Shown: positions 47,182-58,181, numbered from the stretch's first letter. The stretch is 64,000 nt of DNA from Rhodovulum sp. P5 (GCF_002079305.1 NZ_CP015039.1:1323501-1387500), one strand, 5' to 3'. Made by a program: numbers and translations. The notes: generated by a model from the sequence alone, not told the origin.

Positions 47182-48087
47182 TCAGATCGCAAGGATCAGG
47201 ATCAGGATCGAGGCGCTCAGGAACCCCATCGCCAGCAGTTCCCGCCCGCTGGTCTTTTCCTTGAAGACGAAGGTCGCGGCAAGAAAGCTGAAGATCAGTT
47301 CCACCTGCCCCAGCGCCTTGACATAGGCCGCCTTTTGCAAGGTGAAGGCCAGAAACCATCCGCCCGAGCCCAGAAGCGAGGTCAGCCCGACCAGCGCCGT
47401 CACGCGCCAGTTGGCAAGAACGCGCGTGATCTCTCCCCGCTCGCGCAGGGCCAGCCAAGCGGCCATGGCAAGGCTTTGCGAGGTCGCCACGATGAACAAC
47501 AGTAGCGCCGCACTCAGGAACACGTCATCGAGCCCGAGCGCCAGCGACGCCCCGCGATAGCCCGTGGCCGACATCGCGAACAACACGCCCGAGGCCAGCC
47601 CCAACCCCGAAGCCGGGTTCATCAGGCGCCGGTGCCAGGGAACGCCCGCCGCCGCGGGGGCATCCGACAGAAGGATCACGCCGACAAACCCCACGAGGAT
47701 CGCGAAGAGCCCGGGCACCGACACGCCCTCGCCCAACACGATCAGGCTGACCAGCGCGGTTTGCAGAACCTCGGTCTTCTTGAAGGTAATCCCGACGGCG
47801 AAATTGCGGTGGGCGAAAAGCGCCACCACGCACATCGTTGCCACGATCTGCGACAACCCGCCGGCCATCGCCAACGTCCAGAAACGCAATGACAGATGCG
47901 GCACGCCCTGCCCCGTCACAGCCATGTAGACGGCGACGATCACGAAGGCCAGCGGCGCGGAAAAGACGAACCGGGCAAAGGTCGCGCCCCCGGTGGACAG
48001 CCGCGTTGCCTTCAGATGCTTTTGAAGCATGAAGCGCAGGTTCTGCACGAAGGCGGCGAACAGCGTGATCGGGATCCATGCGGCCAT
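47182..48087 (-). CDS. EamA/DMT family transporter
   Basis: About 301 residues with ten predicted membrane helices in two EamA-like halves (ITLFAAFVQNLRFMLQKHLK, ATMCVVALFAHRNFAVGITF, GLFAILVGFVGVILLSD, AYVKALGQVELIFSFLAATF). Probably exports or imports a metabolite or amino acid; the substrate is unknown. The frame can be extended to a GTG at 48102. It is convergent with the Nudix gene (8 bases apart). Confidence 0.85.
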   Translation of the reverse strand: MAAWIPITLFAAFVQNLRFMLQKHLKATRLSTGGATFARFVFSAPLAFVIVAVYMAVTGQGVPHLSLRFWTLAMAGGLSQIVATMCVVALFAHRNFAVGITFKKTEVLQTALVSLIVLGEGVSVPGLFAILVGFVGVILLSDAPAAAGVPWHRRLMNPASGLGLASGVLFAMSATGYRGASLALGLDDVFLSAALLLFIVATSQSLAMAAWLALRERGEITRVLANWRVTALVGLTSLLGSGGWFLAFTLQKAAYVKALGQVELIFSFLAATFVFKEKTSGRELLAMGFLSASILILILAI

Positions 48088-48128
48088 GCCACCGTTTGCC
48101 ACCGCACAGACGGACTGTCGAGCGGCAA

Positions 48129-48156
48129 AAGGCGGCCCCCGATGCGGGGCCGCCTT
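48129..48156 (-). terminator. Intrinsic terminator of nrdJ
   Basis: Stem AAGGCGGCCCC / GGGGCCGCCTT with a 6-base loop, followed on the minus strand by TTTT overlapping the stem base. It sits 32 bases after the nrdJ stop and before the transporter gene. Confidence 0.8.
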
Positions 48157-48188
48157 CGCCTTTACGTCAGACCTGTCTCAGGGTCGCG

Positions 48189-51100
48189 TCAGCTGCACCC
48201 AGACGTCGCGCCGCAGGTGTTGCACTTCATGCAGGTGCCGTTCCTGACCAGCGTGTAGTTGCCGCATTCGCCGCAGGGGTCGCCCTCATAGCCCTGCATC
48301 TTCGCCTTGGTCCGCGCGTCGATGGAAACGGAGCCGGAGGCCAGCGCGGTCTCGTTCAGGCTTTCCGACACGACGGTCTCCATCGCGATGGCCGCGGCAG
48401 AGGCATCCAGCGCCGCAGCGCCCCCCTGAAGGACGACCAGTTCCTGCGGCAGACGCTTGCGCAGATAACCGGTGGAACTGATCTGCTTCAGCACCTCCAA
48501 CGATTTCGACGCTGCGCGTTCGGACACCGGGGTCACGTTGGGTTTGCCCTCTGCATCGCCCGCGCCCAGTTCCTCGAACGCCGCGCCCTGCGGTTTGACA
48601 TGGGCCAGATCGGTCCGGTCGAGATAGCTGATCGCGAGTTCGCGGAAGATGTAGTCCAGGATCGACGTGGCGTTCTTGACGCTGTCATTGCCCTGCACCA
48701 TGCCCGCAGGTTCAAACCGGGTGAAGGTAAAGGCCTCCACGAATTCCTCCAGCGGCACGCCGTATTGCAGACCGACCGAGACCGCGATGGCGAAGTTGTT
48801 CATCATCGCCCGGAAGCCGGCGCCTTCCTTGTGCATGTCGATGAAGATCTCGCCCAGCGAGCCGTCGGAATATTCGCCGGTGCGCAGATAGACCTTGTGC
48901 CCGCCCACGATGGCCTTTTGCGTATAGCCCTTGCGCCGGTCTGGCAGCTTTTCCCGGTGGGAGCGCTGGATTTCCTTGACCACGACCTTTTCGATGATCT
49001 TCTCGGCGATCACCGTGGCCTTTTCCGGGACCGAGCCCGACATCAGGACCTCTTCGGCCTCCTCGTCGTCCTCGACAAGGCTGGAAGCCAGGGGCTGGCT
49101 GAGTTTGGAGCCGTCGCGGTAAAGCGCGTTGGCCTTCACCCCCAGCGACCAGGACAGTTCATAGGCGTTCAGGCAATCCTCGATGCTGGCATCGTTGGGC
49201 ATGTTGATCGTCTTGGAGATCGCGCCCGAGATGAAGCTTTGGGCCGCGGCCATCATCTTGATATGCGCCTCGACCGACAGGAAACGCTTGCCTTTCTTGC
49301 CGCAGGCATTGGCGCAATCGAAGACGTGGTAGTGTTCGGTCCGCAGATGGGGGGCGCCTTCCAGCGTCATGGTCCCGCAGACATGGTCGTTCGCGGCCTC
49401 GATCTCGGCCCTGGTGAAGCCCAGATGCCGCAGCAGGTCGAAGCCCGGGTCGGTCAGTTTCTCGGCGGGGATGCCCAGAACCTCGGTGCAGAAGGCCTCA
49501 CCCAGGGTCCACTGGTTGAAGACGAAGCGGATGTCGAAGGCCGACGGAAGCGCCGCCTCGATCTTGTCCAGTTCCGCCTGCCCGAAGCCGTGGCCGAGCA
49601 GCGCCTTGTGATCAATCGCGGGCGCCCCCATGAGAGAGCCGTGCCCGACCGCGTAGTCGATGATCTCGGCGATCTGCTCGGGGCCGTAGCCCAGCCCCTC
49701 CAGCGCCGCGGGGACAGAGCGGTTGATGATCTTGAAGTAACCGCCACCGGCCAGCTTCTTGAACTTCACCAGCGCAAAGTCGGGCTCGATCCCGGTCGTG
49801 TCGCAATCCATCACCAGCCCGATGGTGCCGGTCGGCGCGATCACCGAAACCTGCGCATTGCGGAAGCCGTTCTCCTCGCCCAGCGCAAGGGCATTGTCCC
49901 ACGCGCTCATCGCGAGACCGACGAGACGCGCATCGGGGCAGTTGTCATGATCCAGCGGCACGGGCTGAACGGCCAGGCGGTCATAGCCCTTGTCCCGCCC
50001 CCAGGCTGCGTTGCGGTGGTTGCGAATGACGCGAAGCATGTGATCGGCGTTTCGATCATAGCCGGGGAAAGTGCCCAGTTCGCCCGCGATCTCGGCCGAG
50101 GTGGCATAGGCGATACCGCTGAGGATTGCGGTCAGTGCACCGCACATCGCGCGCCCCTCGGGGCTGTCATAGCCCAGCCCCATGGTCATCAGCAGGCCGC
50201 CGATATTGGCATAGCCCAGCCCCAGCGTCCGGAAGTCGTAGGACAGTTTCGCGATTTCCTTCGACGGGAACTGCGCCATCATCACGCTGACTTCCAGCGT
50301 CAGGGTCCAAAGCCGGGTGGCGTGGATGTAGTCCTCGGCCTGGAACTGCCCGTCTTCCCAGAAGGTCAGCAGGTTCATCGAGGCGAGGTTGCAGGCCGTG
50401 TCGTCCAGGAACATGTATTCCGAACACGGGTTGGACGCGCGGATATCCCCGTCTGCCGGGCAGGTGTGCCAGGCGTTGATCGTGTCGTGGAACTGGATCC
50501 CCGGATCGGCGCAGGACCAGGCGGCGTGACCCACCTGTTCCCACAGTTCGCGTGCCTTTACGGTCTTGGCGATGCCACCGTCGGTGCGCCGGATCAGTTC
50601 CCAGTCTGCGTCTTCGCGGACCGCCTTCAGGAAGGCATCGGTCACCCGGACCGAGTTGTTGGAATTCTGGCCCGACACGGTGCCATAGGCTTCGCTGTCC
50701 CAGTCTGTGTCGTAGGTGGGGAACTCGATGGACGAATACCCCTGGCGTGCGTAGTCGAGCACGCGCTTTACATAGGCCTCGGGGATGAGGGCTTTCTTGG
50801 CCGCCCGGATCGCCGTTTTCAGCCCCGCGTTGGCCGCGGGATCAAAGGCGTCCTCTTCCTTCCCGTCCCAGGCCCGGATGGCCCCGAAGATCTCGTTGAG
50901 GTGTTTTTCATGGGTCTTGGAGCCCGCCACGAGGCTTGCGACCTTCTGTTCCTCGATAACCTTCCAGTTGATGAACTGCTCGATATCCGGGTGATCCATG
51001 TCGCAGATCACCATCTTCGCTGCTCGACGGGTTGTCCCGCCTGACTTTATCGCACCGGCCGCCCGGTCGCCGATACGCAGAAAACCCATCAAACCGCTTG

Positions 51101-51851
51101 ATTTACCGCCGCCCGACAGCGCCTCTCCTTCGGCGCGCAGGGAGGAAAAGTTTGTGCCCGTGCCCGAGCCGTACTTGAACAGCCGTGCCTCGCGCACCCA
51201 CAGGTCCATGATGCCGCCTTCGTTAACCAGATCGTCCTGAATCGACTGGATGAAGCAGGCATGGGGCTGGGGATGTTCGTAGGCGCAGTCGGATTTCACC
51301 AGTTCGCCGGTCCGGTAGTCGACGTAGAAATGGCCCTGGCTCGGCCCGTCGATGCCATAGGCCCAGTGCAGGCCGGTGTTGAACCATTGCGGGCTGTTCG
51401 GGGCCGCGCGCTGGGTGGCCAGCATATAGCGCATCTCGTCGTAATAGGCGCGGGCGTCGGATTCGTCGGTGAAGTAGCCACCCTTCCAGCCCCAATAGGC
51501 CCAGGCGCCCGCCAGACGGTCGAACACCTGCTTGGCGGAGGTTTCCCCGCCGAAACGGTCCTCCTCGGGCAGATCGGCCAGCGCCTCTGTGTCGGGGACG
51601 GAGCGCCAGAGGAAGTCCGGCACATCGTCCTCGGGCACCTTCTTCAGCCGTGCGGCAACGCCTGCCTTGCGGAAATATTTCTGCGCGATCACGTCGCTGG
51701 CGACCTGGCTCCACCCCGCGGGCACCTCGACCTCATCGAGACGAAACACCACCGTCCCATCGGGATTTCGGATCTCCGACGTCGCCACGGCAAACTCGAT
51801 TGCGCCGTATGCGCCGGTGTCCTCGGTGGTGAATCTGCGTTCGATTTTCAT
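48189..51851 (-). CDS. nrdJ: Vitamin B12-dependent ribonucleotide reductase (class II)
   Basis: Reduces ribonucleotides to deoxyribonucleotides using adenosylcobalamin to generate the thiyl radical. 1220 residues, usual for this long class II form. Visible: [15 protein letters not shown], the active-site [40 protein letters not shown] and a C-terminal cysteine-rich tail ([20 protein letters not shown] ending CGATSGCS). The start [13 protein letters not shown] fits the family. No NrdAB/NrdEF is in the window. Paired NrdR-like boxes lie upstream. It ties DNA synthesis to the cobalamin genes 20-40 kb away. Confidence 0.96.
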   Translation of the reverse strand: MKIERRFTTEDTGAYGAIEFAVATSEIRNPDGTVVFRLDEVEVPAGWSQVASDVIAQKYFRKAGVAARLKKVPEDDVPDFLWRSVPDTEALADLPEEDRFGGETSAKQVFDRLAGAWAYWGWKGGYFTDESDARAYYDEMRYMLATQRAAPNSPQWFNTGLHWAYGIDGPSQGHFYVDYRTGELVKSDCAYEHPQPHACFIQSIQDDLVNEGGIMDLWVREARLFKYGSGTGTNFSSLRAEGEALSGGGKSSGLMGFLRIGDRAAGAIKSGGTTRRAAKMVICDMDHPDIEQFINWKVIEEQKVASLVAGSKTHEKHLNEIFGAIRAWDGKEEDAFDPAANAGLKTAIRAAKKALIPEAYVKRVLDYARQGYSSIEFPTYDTDWDSEAYGTVSGQNSNNSVRVTDAFLKAVREDADWELIRRTDGGIAKTVKARELWEQVGHAAWSCADPGIQFHDTINAWHTCPADGDIRASNPCSEYMFLDDTACNLASMNLLTFWEDGQFQAEDYIHATRLWTLTLEVSVMMAQFPSKEIAKLSYDFRTLGLGYANIGGLLMTMGLGYDSPEGRAMCGALTAILSGIAYATSAEIAGELGTFPGYDRNADHMLRVIRNHRNAAWGRDKGYDRLAVQPVPLDHDNCPDARLVGLAMSAWDNALALGEENGFRNAQVSVIAPTGTIGLVMDCDTTGIEPDFALVKFKKLAGGGYFKIINRSVPAALEGLGYGPEQIAEIIDYAVGHGSLMGAPAIDHKALLGHGFGQAELDKIEAALPSAFDIRFVFNQWTLGEAFCTEVLGIPAEKLTDPGFDLLRHLGFTRAEIEAANDHVCGTMTLEGAPHLRTEHYHVFDCANACGKKGKRFLSVEAHIKMMAAAQSFISGAISKTINMPNDASIEDCLNAYELSWSLGVKANALYRDGSKLSQPLASSLVEDDEEAEEVLMSGSVPEKATVIAEKIIEKVVVKEIQRSHREKLPDRRKGYTQKAIVGGHKVYLRTGEYSDGSLGEIFIDMHKEGAGFRAMMNNFAIAVSVGLQYGVPLEEFVEAFTFTRFEPAGMVQGNDSVKNATSILDYIFRELAISYLDRTDLAHVKPQGAAFEELGAGDAEGKPNVTPVSERAASKSLEVLKQISSTGYLRKRLPQELVVLQGGAAALDASAAAIAMETVVSESLNETALASGSVSIDARTKAKMQGYEGDPCGECGNYTLVRNGTCMKCNTCGATSGCS

Positions 51852-51992
51852 GGTCTGCCCCGTCCAAGTTTGTCGTTTCGCCGGCCAACTGCCGGCCAAG
51901 ACATCGCAGGCCCCGGAACTCTGCCTCTCCGGGTCGTTGGCGCCAGTGGCGCAACCTGTCGATGTCGATGTTCTGTCCTGTCGCCGATGCCG

Positions 51993-52039
51993 CCCCTATA
52001 TATTGTGGCGCCGCACCCCGTGGCCACAAATTGGCGGAA
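51993..52039 (-). promoter_or_regulatory. Paired NrdR boxes upstream of nrdJ
   Basis: CCCCTATATATTGTGG (51993-52008) is a close match to the palindromic NrdR consensus aCaCwAtATaTwGtgt. A weaker partner CCACAAATTGGCGGAA lies at 52024-52039, centre-to-centre 31 bases away, the three-turn spacing typical of NrdR box pairs. NrdR represses ribonucleotide reductase genes when dATP is high. Confidence 0.75.
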
Positions 52040-52162
52040 ATGGGGCGACCGGGTCAATGGATTTTTCGTTAATTTGCACAAGTTTTTGGTGTTGACCGGC
52101 CGACGAACCACTAGGGCTTGATTCACGGCGGGAGGTCGGCGCGGGGATCGGTCACCGGAAAA

Positions 52163-52206
52163 GCCAACAACCCAAGGCATTTACAACCGATGGTTGTTTT
52201 GGCTAA
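52163..52206 (-). terminator. Possible terminator of tRNA-Pro
   Basis: Read on the minus strand, AGCCAAAACAACC pairs imperfectly with GGTTGTTGGCT, followed by TTTCC, about 90 bases after the tRNA. The loop is long (about 18 bases), so support is modest. Confidence 0.4.
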
Positions 52207-52292
52207 GGGCCGTCGGGAGCACCCATCGGTCGCATCGGGTTACGAACCGCCCCGGACGCGAACCAGACCGCCAAAGCCAAAATCGATGAAGA

Positions 52293-52369
52293 TGGTCGGG
52301 GCGGCGAGATTCGAACTCACGACCTTCGGTACCCAAAACCGACGCGCTACCAGGCTGCGCTACGCCCCG
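52293..52369 (-). tRNA. tRNA-Pro (anticodon TGG)
   Basis: Cloverleaf on the minus strand: acceptor CGGGGCG pairs with CGCCCCG, the D arm contains AGCCTGGT, the anticodon loop is TTTGGGT (anticodon TGG, stem TCGGT/ACCGA), the T arm has GTTCGAATC, and CCA is encoded. 77 bases including CCA. Confidence 0.96.
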
Positions 52370-52441
52370 ACTGACGACCCTGATACCCGAGCCCGCGGCA
52401 GATGCAAAGCCTTGGCGTGAGCCCCATCGGCAGCCCGGGCC

Positions 52442-52927
52442 CTATTCCGCCCCGCAGGGCCATGCCGCGATGGTCTGATCCAGAAGCGGATAGCGCAACT
52501 CGCTGCCCGGCACGATGCCCATCCGGCGCGCCATGCCGCCGTTGATTTCCAGAACGGCAAGAATGTTCGGCCCGCCGTCGATGGCCGTGCGGTCGAGTGG
52601 CCGGGCGTTTTCGTGGATTTTCACAACCCGGCCTGTCTGGTCCAGAAACAGCATATCCAGCGGGATCAGCGTGTTTTCCATCCAGAAGGCGACCGGTTGC
52701 GGGGAGGGGTACAGAAACAGCATGCCGGCCAAAGGCGGCATGTTCTCCCGATACATCAACCCCTGCGCACGCTCACCGGGGTCGTCGGCCAGTTCGACGG
52801 CAAACCGCGCTCTGCCCCAGTCGCCCCTCAGATCGACGTGACGCATGTCGCATTGTGCAATCGCAACGCCGGCCACAAGGCAGGCGGCGATTGCCAAGGC
52901 TATTGATCGCACAAGGCGCTTTCCCAT
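52442..52927 (-). CDS. DUF192 family secreted protein
   Basis: 161 residues: a signal peptide ([21 protein letters not shown]) and a DUF192 domain ([43 protein letters not shown]-type block [15 protein letters not shown]). The function of the family is unknown; it is probably periplasmic. The ATG at 52927 lies inside the 3' end of the cold-shock gene (28-base overlap), so the two are likely co-transcribed. Confidence 0.9.
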   Translation of the reverse strand: MGKRLVRSIALAIAACLVAGVAIAQCDMRHVDLRGDWGRARFAVELADDPGERAQGLMYRENMPPLAGMLFLYPSPQPVAFWMENTLIPLDMLFLDQTGRVVKIHENARPLDRTAIDGGPNILAVLEINGGMARRMGIVPGSELRYPLLDQTIAAWPCGAE

Positions 52928-53433
52928 GGTCCCACCGTGATCGCCAGTTGGCCGCGCTTTCCCAGCGTCACGCGAACGGCAATCGCCTCCCCCGGCTGAA
53001 GATCCGCAAGGCCCGAACGCCGCAGCACCTCGATATGAATGAAAACATCGTCCGGGCGGCCAAAGACATTGGCAAAGCCGAAGCCCTTGGTCTTGTCGAA
53101 CCACTTGACCCGGGCCGGTTCCAGAGGGATGGCCGCAAGCGCCTCCTCATCCAGATCCATCTCGTCTTCGAGGACCGGCTTCTGCCCCGGATCCGGCGGC
53201 GCGATGCTGATAACCTCGGTCGCCTGCAAACCGCGCGACGTCTCCTGCACCATCAGAACGATGCCCGCATCGTCGGCCACCGAGCTTTGGCCGAAATTCC
53301 GCAGGACGTTCGCGTGCAACAGGATGTCCGGCCCGCCGCTTGCGGGCACCACGAACCCAAAGCCCTTGCCCGGGTCAAACCATTTGACCGTGCCTTCCGC
53401 CTGACGTGGCTCTGCTTCCTCGTGTTCGCTCAT
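52900..53433 (-). CDS. Protein with two cold-shock domains
   Basis: 177 residues with two CSD units: residues about 13-75 (GTVKWFDPGKGFGFVVP) and 107-170 (ARVKWFDKTKGFGFANVFGR), each with an RNP1-type motif, joined by an acidic linker (LEDEMDLDEEALAAI). The second lacks the standard aromatic RNP2 set (VFIHIEVL). Such double-CSD proteins bind single-stranded nucleic acid and are common in alphaproteobacteria; the specific targets are unknown. Confidence 0.92.
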   Translation of the reverse strand: MSEHEEAEPRQAEGTVKWFDPGKGFGFVVPASGGPDILLHANVLRNFGQSSVADDAGIVLMVQETSRGLQATEVISIAPPDPGQKPVLEDEMDLDEEALAAIPLEPARVKWFDKTKGFGFANVFGRPDDVFIHIEVLRRSGLADLQPGEAIAVRVTLGKRGQLAITVGPWESALCDQ

Positions 53434-53551
53434 ATCACCCGTACCCGGCGTCAGGTGGGCCTCCCCTCGTTCACTTGTGACAGACCCGCCGACCGATGCA
53501 ACCCGAATTCACCGAAAATCGGCGGCGGGAAAAATTCGCGAAGCGCGAATT

Positions 53552-54157
53552 TCAAGGAAAAAGTCTCGCAGTTTCCCACGCTTCGTCAACTTCTTTCCGC
53601 ACCCAACGGAAGCGGTCGTGCAGGCGGAAGGCCCCGTCCGCCCAAAACTCTATCTCGACAGGCCGCAACCGGAAGCCACCCCAGAACGGCGGCCGTTTCG
53701 GAGCTGTCCCATGCTGTGCCGTCACCCGCGCGACGTCTGCCAGAAGTTCCCGGCGCGATCCCAGTGGACGGGATTGCCGCGATGCCCATGCGCCCAGACG
53801 GCTTTTCAGCGCACGCGACGCGAAATACGCATCGGCCTTTTCGCCGTTCTCCTCCTCGGTAATCCCTCGCACCCGAATTTGTCGCCTTAAAGACTTCCAG
53901 TGTAGCACGAACGCGGCCTTGCCAGAGGCAAATATTTCCTCTGCCTTCACGCTCTCATAGTTGGTGTAGAACAGGAAGCCGTCGTCCTCAATTTCCTTGA
54001 GCAGGACCATGCGCACATTCGGCAATCCGCCGCCGTCGACCGTCGCAAGCGCGATCGCGCTGGGGTCGTTGATTTCCGTCTTCTCGGCCTCGGCCAGCCA
54101 CCGCCGTGCGATCTCGAACGGATCGTCCCCCGCGAAAATCCCGTCTCTATCCGCCAT
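53552..54157 (-). CDS. pdxH: Pyridoxamine 5'-phosphate oxidase
   Basis: FMN enzyme forming pyridoxal 5'-phosphate from pyridoxine or pyridoxamine phosphate. 201 residues, usual length. Family blocks: [66 protein letters not shown] and the C-terminal RL-P ending (ARLFP). The start [13 protein letters not shown] was chosen over 54205; AGGAG precedes it. It diverges from fabI. PLP is used by CobC of this window. Confidence 0.95.
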   Translation of the reverse strand: MADRDGIFAGDDPFEIARRWLAEAEKTEINDPSAIALATVDGGGLPNVRMVLLKEIEDDGFLFYTNYESVKAEEIFASGKAAFVLHWKSLRRQIRVRGITEEENGEKADAYFASRALKSRLGAWASRQSRPLGSRRELLADVARVTAQHGTAPKRPPFWGGFRLRPVEIEFWADGAFRLHDRFRWVRKEVDEAWETARLFP

Positions 54158-54255
54158 GCCTGCGCGCTCCTGCCTTGGTCTCATGGTCTTGATGGGCCAA
54201 TCCATTTGCCCTACACCGGCTCAACTTTTCTGAACAGGTGGTCGAGGGCTCCGGG

Positions 54256-55077
54256 ATGTCAACGAAACTGATGGAAGGCAAGCGCGGACTGATCATGGGG
54301 CTTGCCAACGACAAGTCCATCGCGTGGGGCGTCGCGCGACAATGCGCGGAGCATGGGGCAGAGCTTGCGTTCTCCTACCAGGGTGACGCGCTCAAGAAAC
54401 GTGTGGCGCCGCTGGCCGAACAGGTCGGCAGCGACATCGTGCTGGAATGCGACGTGGCCGACGAGGGGTCGCTTGATAACCTGTTCGACAACCTCGCCAA
54501 GCGCTGGGATCATCTGGACTTCATCGTTCATGCCATCGGCTTTTCCGACAAGGAGCAGTTGCGCGGGCGCTATGTCGACACGACGCGTGACAACTTCGCC
54601 ATGACCATGGACATCTCTGTCTTTTCCTTCACGGCCGTGGTGCAGCGCGCCGCGAAGATGATGGCCGAGGGCGGCTCTGCCCTCACCCTGACCTATTACG
54701 GCGCCGAAAAGGTGATGCCCCATTACAACGTGATGGGCGTGGCCAAGGCCGCACTGGAGGCGTCGGTCAAATACCTGGCGGAGGATCTGGGCAAGGACGG
54801 CATCCGCGTCAACGCGATCTCGGCCGGGCCGATCAAGACGCTGGCCGCCAGCGGCATCGGCGACTTCCGCTACATCATGAAGTGGAACGAGTTGAACTCT
54901 CCGCTGCGCCGCAACGTCACGCAGGATGAGGTCGGCAAGTCCGCCCTCTACCTTTTGTCCGATCTCGGCAGCGCCGTGACCGGGGAAACCCATCACGTCG
55001 ATGCGGGCTATCACTGCGTGGGGATGAAGGCGGTGGATGCGCCTGATATCGACGCGGTCACCGGCCGCAAGGGCTGA
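54256..55077 (+). CDS. fabI: Enoyl-[acyl-carrier-protein] reductase (NADH)
   Basis: Last step of the fatty acid elongation cycle. 273 residues of the short-chain dehydrogenase fold. Features: KRGLIMGLANDKSIAWGVAR (FabI-type nucleotide motif), FIVHAIGFSDKEQLRGRY, and the catalytic Tyr/Lys in YYGAEKVMPHYNVMGVAKAA. The frame can start at a GTG at 54238, but the ATG at 54256 fits the family. A LysE-type gene follows 3 bases after the stop. Confidence 0.95.
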   Translation: MSTKLMEGKRGLIMGLANDKSIAWGVARQCAEHGAELAFSYQGDALKKRVAPLAEQVGSDIVLECDVADEGSLDNLFDNLAKRWDHLDFIVHAIGFSDKEQLRGRYVDTTRDNFAMTMDISVFSFTAVVQRAAKMMAEGGSALTLTYYGAEKVMPHYNVMGVAKAALEASVKYLAEDLGKDGIRVNAISAGPIKTLAASGIGDFRYIMKWNELNSPLRRNVTQDEVGKSALYLLSDLGSAVTGETHHVDAGYHCVGMKAVDAPDIDAVTGRKG

Positions 55078-55080
55078 TCG

Positions 55081-55683
55081 TTGCAGTTTGCGCATCTCCT
55101 CGCCTTCAACCTGACGCTTCTGGCGGCGATGGCGGTGCCGGGTCCGGCGCTCCTTTATGCGCTGAAAATGGCCATCTCGCGCGGACGGCGGGCCGGGATG
55201 GCCGCGGGTGCCGGGCTTGGGATGGTCGCCGCGGGATGGACCGGCGCCGCGCTGCTTGGCCTTGACGCGGCCTTCCGGCTCTTCCCGTGGGCCTTTGTCG
55301 GCCTCAAGGTCGCGGGCGCGCTGTATCTGCTCTACATCGCCTGGACGATGTGGCGCGACGCCCGCACCCCGGTGGCAGAGCCCACGATGCCGGCCCACCG
55401 CGCCTTTGTCGGCGGGATGCTCGTCAATCTTGCGAACCCGAAGTCGGTTCTGTTCGCGGCATCGGTTCTGATCGTGATCTTTCCGCCGACCCTGACCTTG
55501 GTCGAAAAGGGGGCGGTCGTCCTGAACCACCTTGCGGTCGAAGTGGTCGTCTATGGTCTTTTCGCTGCCCTTCTGTCGACACGAACCGCCCGCACAGGGT
55601 ATTTGCGCGCCAAGCCGCTGATCGACCGTCTTGCGGCGGCGGTTCTGGGCGCGCTTGGACTGCGCCTATTGCTGGACCGCTGA
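55081..55683 (+). CDS. LysE family translocator
   Basis: 200 residues, about six membrane helices ([60 protein letters not shown]). The PGPA motif near the N-terminus and NPK in the middle are typical of RhtB/LysE amino acid exporters; the substrate is unknown. The start appears to be TTG (55081) with AAGGGC upstream. It is squeezed between fabI and gpt. Confidence 0.85.
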   Translation: MQFAHLLAFNLTLLAAMAVPGPALLYALKMAISRGRRAGMAAGAGLGMVAAGWTGAALLGLDAAFRLFPWAFVGLKVAGALYLLYIAWTMWRDARTPVAEPTMPAHRAFVGGMLVNLANPKSVLFAASVLIVIFPPTLTLVEKGAVVLNHLAVEVVVYGLFAALLSTRTARTGYLRAKPLIDRLAAAVLGALGLRLLLDR

Positions 55684-55700
55684 AGACAACGGAGGATTCC

Positions 55701-56204
55701 ATGGCCCGCGACCGCCTGCCCCATGAAAAGGGATTTCACGTCAGCTGGGACCAGTTGCACCGGGATGCCCGTGCGCTGGCATGGCGGCTGGACGGACAGG
55801 GCCCCGACGAGGGCGGATGGCGCGCCGTGGTCGCGATCACCCGCGGCGGCATGGCCCCGGCGATGATCGTGGCGCGTGAACTGGACATCCGCATCGTCGA
55901 TACGATCAGCGTGAAATCCTACAACCACCAGACCCAGAGCGCCCCGAAGGTCATCAAGTCCCCCGACATGGACCTGATCGGCGACGGCACCGGCGTTCTG
56001 ATCGTCGATGACCTTGTCGATACCGGTCGCACGCTGGACGTCGTGCGCGCCACGATGCCCAAGGCCCATGTCGCCACCGTCTATGCCAAGCCGAAAGGCC
56101 GCCCGATGGTGGACAGCTACATCACAGAGGTCAGCCAGGACACGTGGATCTTTTTCCCGTGGGACATGGCCCTGCAATATGTAGAGCCCTATCGGGGCAC
56201 CTGA
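55701..56204 (+). CDS. gpt: Xanthine phosphoribosyltransferase
   Basis: Purine salvage: converts xanthine (and guanine) with PRPP to the nucleotide. 167 residues. PRPP-binding motif [20 protein letters not shown]-terminal [17 protein letters not shown] and [20 protein letters not shown] are typical of E. coli-type Gpt. GGAGG lies six bases before the ATG. It lies 17 bases after the LysE-type gene. Confidence 0.92.
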   Translation: MARDRLPHEKGFHVSWDQLHRDARALAWRLDGQGPDEGGWRAVVAITRGGMAPAMIVARELDIRIVDTISVKSYNHQTQSAPKVIKSPDMDLIGDGTGVLIVDDLVDTGRTLDVVRATMPKAHVATVYAKPKGRPMVDSYITEVSQDTWIFFPWDMALQYVEPYRGT

Positions 56205-56321
56205 CCGGGCGCATGCGCAGGCGGGCCGGCGGGGCCCGCGCCGTTCGGCCGCTGACGCTTGCGGGCACCGGCACAAACACATACACAAACGCGGAAACCG
56301 CTGTGGCAAAGGGGCGCCCAC

Positions 56322-58169
56322 ATGTCAAAATCCGTCGCCAAGCAAACCTCCAAATCGCTTGTCTGGGTGCTGATGCTTCTGTTGATCCTCGGGCTCGGCG
56401 GGTTCGGCGTGTCGAATTTCGGCGGCTCGATCGACTCCATCGGCACCGTCGGCGACCGCAAGATCAGCATCGATACATACGGCCGGGCGTTGCAGCAGGA
56501 ACTGGCCGCGCAGCAATCCGCGACAGGGGAACGGATGAGCCTTGCCGAGGCAGAGGCCCGCGGCATCGTGGCCAGCGTGCGCGGCCGGGTCATCGGCGAC
56601 GCCGCGATGGACAATGAACTGGCGCGGCTGGGCGTGTCTGTCGGCGACGAACGGGTGGCCGAGCGGGTCAGGGACTTTCCGGCGTTCAAGGGGCCGGACG
56701 GGACATTCAGCCGCGACACCTATGCCTATGTGCTGAAGAACAACGGCCTGACCGAATCCGCGTTCGAGGACCGCGTTCGGGACGATACCGCCCGATCGCT
56801 GTTGCAGGCGGCCGTCGTCGGCGGGCTTGGCCAGCCGGACACCTATGCACGGACGATCTACGCCTTTCTGGCCGAACGCCGCAGCGCAAACCTGGTCGAA
56901 CTGACCGGCGAAAACCTGCCCACCCCCGTGGGGGAACCGGACGAAGCCGCCATTCAGGCCCAGTACGAGGCCACGCCCGCCGCCTATACCGCCCCCCGGA
57001 TTCGCAAGATCACTTATGCTTGGCTAACCCCTGACATGATGCTGGACCGGATCGAACCCGATGAAGAGGTGCTGCGCCAGCTCTACGAGGACCGGATCGA
57101 CGAATTCGTTCAGCCCGAGCGCCGGCTTGTCGAACGGCTGGTCTTCCCCGACGGGGCATCGGCCGCCACAGCGATGGAGGCGATCGTTGCCGGCGAGACG
57201 ACGTTCGAGGATGCCGTTGCCGACCGTGGCCTGTCGATGATGGATGTGGATATGGGCGATGTCACCGAGGTCGAAATCGGGGGCGACGCGGGGCGGGCAG
57301 TCTTTGCCCTGAACGAACCCGGGATCACCGGGCCGCATCTGTCCGATCTCGGGCCGGCGATATTCCGTGTCAACGCGATCCTGGCCGCGCAGGAAACCCC
57401 GTTCGAGGACGCCCGCGAAGCGCTGGCCGAGGAAGCCGCGCGGGACCGCGCGATCCGCGTGATCGGCGACCAGATCACCGATCTGGATGACCTGCTGGCC
57501 GCGGGGGCAACGCTTGAGGAACTCGGTACTGAAACCAAGATGGAAGTCGGCCAGATCGACTTCACCGCCGACAGCGATGAGGGCATCGCCGCCTATGACG
57601 ATTTCCGCGCCGCCGCAGAGAGTGCCGCCGAGGGCGATTTCCCCGAGATCCTGGAACTGGAAGACGGCGGGATCTTCGCCCTGCGTCTGGATGCCGAAAT
57701 TCCGCCCGCGCTGCGCCCGCTTGCGGACGTGCGCGAGCAGGTGATCGCCGACTGGCGTGCCGCCGAGACCGGCCGCCGCCTGACCGAAATGGCCGAGGCG
57801 ATGAAAGCGGAACTGGACGCGGGCAAGTTCATCGACGCGCTTGGCGTGCCGTTCGAGTTCGAGACCGGCCTTGCGCGGGGCAGCCTCACCCCTCCGGAAC
57901 TGAACGGCGCCCTGTTCGGCCTGTCCGATCTTGGGGACAGCACCGTCGCCACCATCGGCGACCGAGTCTGGCTGATCCGGCTTCTGGAGATCATGCCCCC
58001 CGATCCGAACGACCCCAATGCCGCGTTCCTTCTGGAAAACCTGACCGGTCAGGCCGCGCAGAGCATTGCGGGCGACCTCTACGCCTATTTCACGCAGGCG
58101 CTGATCAACGATGCGGGTCTGAACCTCGACCAGTCGGCGATCAACGCCGTGCATGCCAACTTCCGATAA
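56322..58169 (+). CDS. PpiD-like peptidylprolyl isomerase / SurA N-domain chaperone
   Basis: 615 residues: a short cytoplasmic head, one membrane helix (LVWVLMLLLILGLGGFGVSN), then a periplasmic SurA_N-like chaperone domain (VGDRKISIDTYGRALQQELA ...) and a parvulin-like region that is poorly conserved (about residues 250-370). It should assist folding of outer-membrane proteins at the inner membrane. The frame runs upstream to 56259, but MSKSVAKQTSKSL is the natural start. trpE follows 12 bases after the stop. Confidence 0.88.
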   Translation: MSKSVAKQTSKSLVWVLMLLLILGLGGFGVSNFGGSIDSIGTVGDRKISIDTYGRALQQELAAQQSATGERMSLAEAEARGIVASVRGRVIGDAAMDNELARLGVSVGDERVAERVRDFPAFKGPDGTFSRDTYAYVLKNNGLTESAFEDRVRDDTARSLLQAAVVGGLGQPDTYARTIYAFLAERRSANLVELTGENLPTPVGEPDEAAIQAQYEATPAAYTAPRIRKITYAWLTPDMMLDRIEPDEEVLRQLYEDRIDEFVQPERRLVERLVFPDGASAATAMEAIVAGETTFEDAVADRGLSMMDVDMGDVTEVEIGGDAGRAVFALNEPGITGPHLSDLGPAIFRVNAILAAQETPFEDAREALAEEAARDRAIRVIGDQITDLDDLLAAGATLEELGTETKMEVGQIDFTADSDEGIAAYDDFRAAAESAAEGDFPEILELEDGGIFALRLDAEIPPALRPLADVREQVIADWRAAETGRRLTEMAEAMKAELDAGKFIDALGVPFEFETGLARGSLTPPELNGALFGLSDLGDSTVATIGDRVWLIRLLEIMPPDPNDPNAAFLLENLTGQAAQSIAGDLYAYFTQALINDAGLNLDQSAINAVHANFR

Positions 58170-58181
58170 GGTCGCCGCGCG

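Larger units (their letters stand above)
51852..52292. other. Non-coding region between nrdJ and tRNA-Pro
   Basis: 441 bases without a gene. It holds the nrdJ promoter region with two NrdR-like boxes (51993-52039) and, further right, an imperfect stem after tRNA-Pro (52163-52206). The part in between is AT-richer than its surroundings (for example TTTTTCGTTAATTTGCAC near 52062) and probably carries the nrdJ promoter. No B12 riboswitch core is seen. Confidence 0.5.
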
